A program made the position numbers and the translations under genes. The notes beneath the pieces were generated by a model. The model did no database searches and was not told the origin of the DNA. It was given only the letters and a program-made list of their open reading frames with translations. From Thiopseudomonas sp. (GTDB taxonomy: Bacteria > Pseudomonadota > Gammaproteobacteria > Pseudomonadales > Pseudomonadaceae), in contig JAHAYO010000013.1 in NCBI GenBank assembly GCA_018384595.1, positions 1 to 48,188 of the forward strand: a stretch of DNA of 48,188 nt, given 5' to 3'. Position 1 is the first letter of the stretch. The number at the start of each line of letters is the position of its first letter. Shown here one piece after another: positions 42,136 to 48,188 of this stretch.

Positions 42136-44502
42136 TCAGTCGGCTGTGGTTTTTATGTGCAACCTCTGCGGCTTAATCAAGAAATGCGCCAACGCCGGCA
42201 GCAGCCAGATTGCGCCAAACATGTTCCACAGGAACATAAAGGTTAGCATCAGGCCCATATCGGCTTGGAACTTGATCGCTGAAAACGCCCAGGTCGCCAC
42301 GCCAATGGCCAGGCAAATACCGGTAAAGAATACCGCCTTGCCGGTGGATTTCAGTGTCTGGTAGTAAGCCTCTTGCAGCGGCATGCCCATGCGCAAAAAA
42401 GACTCTAGGCGGCTATAAATATAGATACCGTAATCCACACCCACCCCTACGCCCAGCGCGATGACCGGCAGGGTGGCCACCTTAACGCCAATGCCCAAAA
42501 ACGCCATCAGCGCGTTGCCCAACACCGAGGTCAGCATCAAGGGCAGGATGACGCAGGCGGTTGCCGCCACCGAGCGGAAGGTCAGCAAGCACATGAAAAT
42601 CACCGCCGCATACACGGCAATCAGCATCTTGGTTTCGGACGTGGCAATCACCTCGTTGGTAGCCGCCTCAATGCCGGCGTTGCCGGATGCCAACAGGAAC
42701 TGATAATCGTCGGTGTTACGCTCGGCAGCAAAGGTTTCTACTGCCTGAATGGCCGTGTTTAGCGTTTGTGCCTTGTGATCCTCCAAGAACACCAACACCG
42801 GTGCCAGCGAGCAGTCGGCGTTATACAGCGAGTCGGCGCGGGCAATTGAGTTGTTAAGCACGTCTGGGTTACGCGACAGCGCTTCCCATTTGAGGTTGCC
42901 CTCGTTCATGCCCTTGATCACCTGCTTGGACACGGTAACCATGGAAATGACCGACTGCACGCCGGCGGTGTTTTCCATTTTCCAGGTCAGATCATCCATG
43001 GCTTCCATCACCGGATAGCGCGAACAGGACTCGCTGGCGGTTTTCACCATCACCACCAGTACATCGGAGCTGGTTGAGTAATTCTGGATCACAAAATCGT
43101 TGTCTAGGTTATAGCGCGAGTCTGGGCGCAGCTCGGGTGCGCCTTGGTCCAAGTCGCCAATTTGAAGGTTTTGGCCATACCACACGCCCATGACACCGGC
43201 TGCAAGGGCCAGCACCACCGATACCGGTGCCACCTTGCTACTGGCAAAACCGGAAAAAAACCGCCCCAGCTTGCTTTCGCGTGTCTCGCTGTTGCGGCTG
43301 TATTCCAGCGCGCTCTTACCCAGCCCCAAATAGGACACCAACACCGGCAAGAAAATCAGGTTAGTGAGGATGATGACGGCCACCCCGACCGATGCACCAA
43401 TTGCCAGCTCGCGGATTACGCCGATGTCGATCAACAGCAAGGTAATAAAACCCACCGCATCCGACGTCAGCGCCACCATGCCCGGCACAAACAGCTGACG
43501 AAACGCCATGCGTGCAGCGCTGAGCGGGTTGACCGAGGTGCTGGAGGAAATGGCAATGCCGTTGACCACCTGTACACCATGGGAAATACCGATGGCAAAC
43601 ACCAAAAACGGCACCAGCATGGAATACGGGTCAATGCCAAAGCCCATCAGATTAAGCAGACCCAGCTGCCAGCCCACCGCAATCAGCGTGGTAAATACCA
43701 CCGCCAGCGTGCTGCGAATACAGTGGGTAAAGCGCAGCAGCAACACAAAGGTGATGCCCAGCGCCACGGCAAAGAACATGGCCACGCCAATCAGGCCGTC
43801 AATCAGGTCGCCTACTTTTTTGGCAAAACCAATGATATGGATCTTGATATTGGGGTTTTGCTGCTCATACTTATCGCGGATGTGCTGCTCAAGTTGATGG
43901 GAAAACTCGCGGTAATCCAGTTGCAGCAAGCGGCTCTGGTCGTCGGGATCGGGGAAGGCTTCCAGCAACGGAATCTCAACAATGCTGGACTTGAAGTTAT
44001 TGGCCACCAGCCGGCCCACCTGACCGGACTTAAGGATATTGGCGCGCAGCGCCTCCATGCTGTGTGCCGAGCCGTCGTAACTGTTGGGAATGACCTCGCC
44101 ACCGTCAAAGCCTTCTTCGGTCACTTCGGTCCAGCGCACGTTGGGGCTCCAAAGCGACCGCACACCCGCACGGTCTACACCCGGAATATAAAAAGCTTCA
44201 TCGCTAATCTGGCGCAAGGTGTCCATGTAGTCGGCGTTAAAAATATCGCCCTCCACCGCCTCTACCGAGATGCGCACACTGTTGCCCAGGTTGGCCAGAT
44301 CATCACGAAACTCAAGCATCTTCTCAATATAGGGATGCTTGAGCGGAATCATCTTCTCGAAACTGGTCGCCGGACGCACCTGCGCCGCCTGCCAGAACAA
44401 AAACAGGCTAACCAGCAACGTCAGCAGAATCACTGCCGGCCGGTTGCTGAACACCAGCCGCTCCATGACGGCAGCTGGATTGCTTTTAGGCTTGGAAATC
44501 AT
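42136..44502 (-). CDS. RND/MMPL-family exporter
   Basis: The 788-residue protein has the two-fold RND layout: helix 1 (about 22-38), a large periplasmic loop, five helices, then helix 7, a second loop and five more helices. The helix-4-like FLVFAIGISHGVQVVNGIA and second-half VIALGVGVGVDYGIYIYSR are the conserved charged-residue helices. Single-polypeptide exporters of this HpnN/MMPL type move lipids or hydrophobic compounds. The ATG at 44502 has GGGAC upstream. It follows the YCF48-like gene by 22 bases, a pair recurrent in Pseudomonas, where DUF1302/DUF1329 genes often accompany it; those are absent here. Substrate unknown. Confidence 0.9.
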   Translation of the reverse strand: MISKPKSNPAAVMERLVFSNRPAVILLTLLVSLFLFWQAAQVRPATSFEKMIPLKHPYIEKMLEFRDDLANLGNSVRISVEAVEGDIFNADYMDTLRQISDEAFYIPGVDRAGVRSLWSPNVRWTEVTEEGFDGGEVIPNSYDGSAHSMEALRANILKSGQVGRLVANNFKSSIVEIPLLEAFPDPDDQSRLLQLDYREFSHQLEQHIRDKYEQQNPNIKIHIIGFAKKVGDLIDGLIGVAMFFAVALGITFVLLLRFTHCIRSTLAVVFTTLIAVGWQLGLLNLMGFGIDPYSMLVPFLVFAIGISHGVQVVNGIAISSSTSVNPLSAARMAFRQLFVPGMVALTSDAVGFITLLLIDIGVIRELAIGASVGVAVIILTNLIFLPVLVSYLGLGKSALEYSRNSETRESKLGRFFSGFASSKVAPVSVVLALAAGVMGVWYGQNLQIGDLDQGAPELRPDSRYNLDNDFVIQNYSTSSDVLVVMVKTASESCSRYPVMEAMDDLTWKMENTAGVQSVISMVTVSKQVIKGMNEGNLKWEALSRNPDVLNNSIARADSLYNADCSLAPVLVFLEDHKAQTLNTAIQAVETFAAERNTDDYQFLLASGNAGIEAATNEVIATSETKMLIAVYAAVIFMCLLTFRSVAATACVILPLMLTSVLGNALMAFLGIGVKVATLPVIALGVGVGVDYGIYIYSRLESFLRMGMPLQEAYYQTLKSTGKAVFFTGICLAIGVATWAFSAIKFQADMGLMLTFMFLWNMFGAIWLLPALAHFLIKPQRLHIKTTAD

Positions 44503-44524
44503 GCGTAAAGTCCCTTGTTTATCG

Positions 44525-45544
44525 TTATTGTCGGGATGGGCTGGCGGCAGGCGCAACCTGCACACCGCTTTGGCCAACCAGTAGCAAGCTGCCATCGTCA
44601 CCGGCCGCGACACCGGCGTAGGACTGGCGGTCCTCGCGCAATGTCACCTGAAAGCTCTGGCCGTTGTCTTGGCTGCGCAGCAGCGCACCGCCATGGCCAA
44701 CGATCACCAAGCTGCCGTCATCCAGCAATGCGCCGCCGGCCAGACCAAACTCGAAACGGCCACCCTCCGCACGCTGTAGGGCGATTTCTTGCCAGCTGTC
44801 ACCGGCATCATCCGAGCGAAAAACATGACCACGTAGCCCGTACATCACCAAACCTTGCGTTTCACGGGTGGGCAGCACGCCAAAGAGCGAGCCCTCATAG
44901 GGGCTATCAAGGGCTTCCCAACTGTCGCCCGCGTCGGTGGAGCGAAACAACACACCCATTTCGCCCACAATCACCAGCGTGCCGTCGGTCAGGCGGGTGA
45001 TGGCGTTGAGGTGAAAGCCGTCTTCGTTATCCAATGCGTCGCTGATGCTGTCCCAATGGGCACCGCCATCCCGCGTGCGCAACAGGCTGCCGTAAGCACC
45101 CACGGCAAAGCCGCGACGGGCATCCACAAACAGGATATCCAGCAGCGGCGCTTCCAGTTCTGGATCACTGTATTGCAGGCTCCAGTTTTCACCGCCATCG
45201 ACGCTGTGCAGAATTTGCGCATCATGGCCAACCGCCCAGCCGCGCTGGTCATCGACAAAAAATACCGAGGTCAGTAACTGGCGGCTTGGCACCCGGCCCT
45301 GCTGCCAGCTTATGCCCTGATCGTCGGAATATAGGATGTGGCCACGGTCGCCCACCGTCACTCGCCGCGCACCGGCCGAAGCAATGCCCAACAGCAGGCT
45401 CTGACTGGCACGGCTTGACTCGACCGCATAGGTCGCTGGCTGTTCTGAGGCAGCCCGTGCAGGCGATAACGAAAACAGTGCCACGAACAACGCCAGTACA
45501 CAGCCTTTGCAGGCAGTCAGCACGGGCGAAATGGATTCATGCAT
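44525..45544 (-). CDS. YCF48-like beta-propeller protein, exported
   Basis: The 339-residue protein has a signal peptide ending ARAASE and then about six repeats with the BNR/YCF48 pattern SxDxGxxW (SDDQGISWQ, SVDGGENWS, TRDGGAHWD, STDAGDSWE, SDDAGDSWQ, SQDNGQSFQ), forming a beta-propeller. YCF48 proteins help assemble membrane complexes; here the constant neighbour is the RND exporter, so it is probably its periplasmic accessory. GAGGGAG lies upstream of the ATG. A promoter with a palindromic operator-like site lies 60-95 bases upstream. Confidence 0.88.
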   Translation of the reverse strand: MHESISPVLTACKGCVLALFVALFSLSPARAASEQPATYAVESSRASQSLLLGIASAGARRVTVGDRGHILYSDDQGISWQQGRVPSRQLLTSVFFVDDQRGWAVGHDAQILHSVDGGENWSLQYSDPELEAPLLDILFVDARRGFAVGAYGSLLRTRDGGAHWDSISDALDNEDGFHLNAITRLTDGTLVIVGEMGVLFRSTDAGDSWEALDSPYEGSLFGVLPTRETQGLVMYGLRGHVFRSDDAGDSWQEIALQRAEGGRFEFGLAGGALLDDGSLVIVGHGGALLRSQDNGQSFQVTLREDRQSYAGVAAGDDGSLLLVGQSGVQVAPAASPSRQ

Positions 45545-45603
45545 AAAAGCGCTCCCTCTGTTGGTTTTTTTGTGCGAGGTGGTGAAACACTAAAACGAGC
45601 CTA

Positions 45604-45640
45604 ACCATAGAGGGAAAATTTGCCTTAAACAAGTGTTTGA
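45604..45640 (-). promoter_or_regulatory. promoter of the YCF48/RND pair with a PsrA-like palindrome
   Basis: On the minus strand TTGTTT (45632-45627), a 17-base spacer and TATGGT (45609-45604) form a promoter. The -35 lies inside the near-palindrome TTAAACAAGTGTTTGA (45625-45640), which resembles the AAAC-N4-GTTT sites of the fatty-acid sensor PsrA. The rest of 45545-45918 holds only the hairpin at 45841-45863. Confidence 0.45.
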
Positions 45641-45840
45641 TTGGTGTTTTTATCCGTCCATCAGGTCGGATGGTGACTCATAGGTTTTGCGCACAAACGT
45701 GGCCAATCAATCACCTGAACACCGCGCCGCTGGGCGCTTATTGAGGCTCGTGCTGAACGCGATAGCGCAGTGGCCAACACAACTCAGTTGCCACGTTGCG
45801 CCGCCATGGATGCGTTTAAAATCGCCGCTCTGAAACAGCG

Positions 45841-45863
45841 AGGCCCGCCAAAGAGGCGGGCCT
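45841..45863. repeat. perfect hairpin downstream of pepN
   Basis: AGGCCCGCC-AAAGA-GGCGGGCCT is a perfect 9-bp inverted repeat about 55 bases beyond the pepN stop. No T run follows on either strand, so it is not a classic terminator. Its GGCGGGC core and trailing CTAC match the hairpin at 6214-6230. Confidence 0.6.
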
Positions 45864-45918
45864 ACAGCATCAAACCCGATGGTATTTAGCCATCGCTACA
45901 ACAACCCTGCCTTGGCTG

Positions 45919-48188
45919 TCAGGCAGACTCCGCCAAGGATTTTTCCAGCACTTCAAACAAGTCCTTGGACAGCGTGGGCAGCGCCTTTAGCTGCTCCAAC
46001 GCTTTACGCATCAACGCAGACTGCGCGGGAGCATAGGCGCGCCAGCGGGTCAGCGGGTTGACCATGCGTGCAGACATTTGCGGGTTCAGCGCATCCAGCG
46101 CCGTCACCTGTTCGGCCAGCAAGGCATAGCCGCTGCCGTCCGCCGCGTGAAACTGCGGCAAGTTGTGCTGACTGAAAGCCCCCAGCACCGCCCTCACCTT
46201 GTTCGGGTTTTTGATGCTGAACGCCTTGTGCTGCATCAACGTGCGAATTTGAGCGGCATCGCTAAACAGCGGGCTAGACGCCTGTACGCTAAACCACTGA
46301 TCCATCACCAACGGCTCGTCAGCAAACTCCAGCGCGAAACTATCCAGCGCCTGCTGTGCCTGTTCACGGGCGTGGCTGTTGACCAAATTGCCCAGTGCCG
46401 CCAGCCGCTCAGTCATATTGTCGGCCTGCTCAAACTGCGCGCTACAGGCCGTCAAAATGTCATCCCGCTGCAGCAACATCAGATAGCCCAGTGCCATGCT
46501 TTGCAGGCGGCGACGGCCAATCTGTGCCGCTTCGGGGCGATACTCCGTGCAGCGTGCCTGTTCGCGCAGACGCCCATAGATGTCACGCAAAGGCTGCTCC
46601 AGTTGCTGCGCCAAATGCAGGCGTAGCGCTTCGCGTACTGCGTGGCTGGCGGCCACATCGGCCTGATCTTGCAACTCAAGCAGGTAGGCCAAGCTCGGCA
46701 AGCTGATAATTTCGGCCTTGAGCGCCGTATCCAATTGCGCGTCCGTCAACACCTTGCCCAGCGCGTGTGCCAACTGTGGATCAAAGGCTGGCGTCTGACC
46801 ATTTTGCACCTGTTTTAATGCGTCACTGAACACCTGAATCGCCAACCGCTGACCGGCTTCCCAGCGGTTAAAGCCATCACTGTCGTGCGCCAGCAAAAAC
46901 GCCAGTTGCTCGCGGCTATAGGCATAGTCCAGCTTGACCGGTGCCGAAAAACCACGCAACAAAGAAGGCAGCGGGCGATTTTTAATACCGGTGAACACAA
47001 ATTCTTGGCTGGCCTGATTGACTTCAAGCACCTGAGTGTTCTGGATTTCTTCACCACTGGCGGCATCCAGCAAGCCCATCGCCAACGGAATCACAAAAGG
47101 CGCTTTGTCTGGCTGACCGGGGGTGGCAGGGCAGCTTTGGCGCACCTGCAAACGGTATTGCTGCTGGGCAGCTTCGTAGTGGTCACTGATGTGCAACACC
47201 GGCGTACCGGCTTGGCTGTACCAGCGCTTAAACTGACTCAGGTCACGGCCACTGACCGCCTCCATGGCGGCCACAAAATCATCACAGGTCACCGCCTGAC
47301 CGTCGTGGCGTTCAAAGTACAGGTCAGAGCCTTTTCGGAACAGCTCCGCGCCCAACAGGGTGTGCAACATGCGCACCACTTCTGCACCTTTTTCGTAGAT
47401 GGTCAGGGTGTAGAAGTTGGAGATTTCCATATATTCGGCGGGGCGTACCGGATGCGCCAGCGGGCCGGCATCCTCGGCAAACTGGTGGGTGCGCAGGTAG
47501 GCGACATCCTCAATGCGCTTGACCGTGCGCGAGTTCATGTCGGCAGAGAACTCGGCATCACGGAATACGGTAAAGCCCTCTTTCAGCGAGAGCTGGAACC
47601 AGTCGCGGCAGGTGACTCGGTTGCCCGACCAATTATGGAAATACTCATGCGCGACAATGCTTTCAATGCGCTGGAAGGCGGCGTCGGTGGCCGTTTGCGG
47701 CTTGGCCAGCACACAACTGGAGTTGAAAATATTCAAGCCCTTGTTTTCCATCGCGCCCATGTTGAAGTCATCCACCGCCACAATCATAAAGATATCCAGA
47801 TCGTATTCGCGGCCATAAACCTCTTCATCCCAGCGCATGGATTTTTTCAGGCTGTCCATACCGTGCTGGCACTTGTCGATATTCTGCGGCTCAACAAACA
47901 TGCGCAGGGTCACGTCACGCCCGCTTTGCGTGGTAAAGCTATCCTCGACACACCACAGGTCACCGGCCACCAGCGCAAACAGATAGGCCGGCTTTTTGTG
48001 CGGATCCTCCCAACTCGCCCAGTGGCGCGCGCCCTCTTCGCCCTCATCCACCTTATTGCCGTTTGACAGCAGCACCGGATACTGCTGCTTGTCGGCACTG
48101 AGCGTGGTGGTAAAGCTGCTCATCACATCTGGGCGGTCAAGGTAGTAGGTGATTTTGCGAAAACCCTCGGCCTCGCACTGGGTACAAA
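45919..48188 (-). CDS. pepN: aminopeptidase N (N-terminus outside window)
   Basis: PepN is the cytosolic M1 zinc aminopeptidase for general peptide breakdown. About 756 residues are present; the frame stays open to the window edge, reading [20 protein letters not shown] before the internal methionines, so roughly the first 115 residues are missing. Visible motifs are [12 protein letters not shown] (substrate binding), the zinc motif HEYFHNW (47635-47649) with the third ligand in [11 protein letters not shown], and the long C-terminal helical domain of the E. coli PepN type. No terminator with a T run is seen after the stop. Confidence 0.95.
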   Translation of the reverse strand, partial: CTQCEAEGFRKITYYLDRPDVMSSFTTTLSADKQQYPVLLSNGNKVDEGEEGARHWASWEDPHKKPAYLFALVAGDLWCVEDSFTTQSGRDVTLRMFVEPQNIDKCQHGMDSLKKSMRWDEEVYGREYDLDIFMIVAVDDFNMGAMENKGLNIFNSSCVLAKPQTATDAAFQRIESIVAHEYFHNWSGNRVTCRDWFQLSLKEGFTVFRDAEFSADMNSRTVKRIEDVAYLRTHQFAEDAGPLAHPVRPAEYMEISNFYTLTIYEKGAEVVRMLHTLLGAELFRKGSDLYFERHDGQAVTCDDFVAAMEAVSGRDLSQFKRWYSQAGTPVLHISDHYEAAQQQYRLQVRQSCPATPGQPDKAPFVIPLAMGLLDAASGEEIQNTQVLEVNQASQEFVFTGIKNRPLPSLLRGFSAPVKLDYAYSREQLAFLLAHDSDGFNRWEAGQRLAIQVFSDALKQVQNGQTPAFDPQLAHALGKVLTDAQLDTALKAEIISLPSLAYLLELQDQADVAASHAVREALRLHLAQQLEQPLRDIYGRLREQARCTEYRPEAAQIGRRRLQSMALGYLMLLQRDDILTACSAQFEQADNMTERLAALGNLVNSHAREQAQQALDSFALEFADEPLVMDQWFSVQASSPLFSDAAQIRTLMQHKAFSIKNPNKVRAVLGAFSQHNLPQFHAADGSGYALLAEQVTALDALNPQMSARMVNPLTRWRAYAPAQSALMRKALEQLKALPTLSKDLFEVLEKSLAESA

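Overview
The window reads as a chromosomal segment of a Pseudomonadales/Oceanospirillales-type gammaproteobacterium. The strongest sign is gene order: rraA, cfrX, cmpX, sigX and an OprF-like porin lie together; fimL is beside nudC; a crotonase, dnaQ, rnhA, a methyltransferase, gloB, mltD, a YejABEF/Npp-type peptide importer and fabI follow one another. From memory, all of these groupings occur in Pseudomonas aeruginosa. Genus cannot be assigned from sequence alone. I see no tRNA, rRNA, CRISPR array, insertion sequence or prophage.

Layout. 1-1088 (minus): 7-deazaguanine (queuosine) genes queC, queD and the first codons of queE; queD has an in-frame stop at codon 6. 1089-1705: intergenic, with a cluster of DnaA-box-like sites and two tandem terminators. 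1706-9460 (minus): a GntR-controlled methylcitrate cycle operon (gntR, prpB, prpC, acnD, prpF) whose intergenic gaps are filled with palindromic repeats; its promoter is flanked by palindromic operators. 9712-15615 (plus): a retropepsin-like protease, an inactive-transglutaminase/7TM protein and an ATP-grasp ligase, running into pabB, then lemA and a GIDE-domain membrane protein carrying an EF-hand. 15616-16419 (minus): a membrane-anchored coiled-coil protein. 16560-18705 (plus): cysI and its DUF934 partner.

18860-22154 (minus): rraA-cfrX-cmpX-sigX-oprF, a cell-envelope stress module. 22256-23229 (minus): a decayed remnant of a Wadjet/MksBEF-type SMC defence operon (start of jetA/mksF joined to the middle of jetC/mksB). 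23390-24931 (minus): ppsR and a small membrane protein. 25026-25811 (plus): a TSUP transporter that overlaps nudC tail to tail. 25779-31304 (minus): nudC, fimL, a dienoyl-CoA isomerase-like crotonase, dnaQ, rnhA and a methyltransferase. 31406-42071 (plus): gloB, mltD, a five-gene peptide ABC importer with two binding proteins, and fabI. 42136-48188 (minus): an RND/MMPL exporter with a YCF48-like beta-propeller partner, then pepN, cut by the window edge.

Most of the window is core housekeeping. The unusual items are the broken queD, the Wadjet remnant between rraA and ppsR, the protease/7TM/ATP-grasp triad coupled to pabB, the EF-hand within the GIDE protein, and the dense, structurally conserved palindromes inside the methylcitrate operon.
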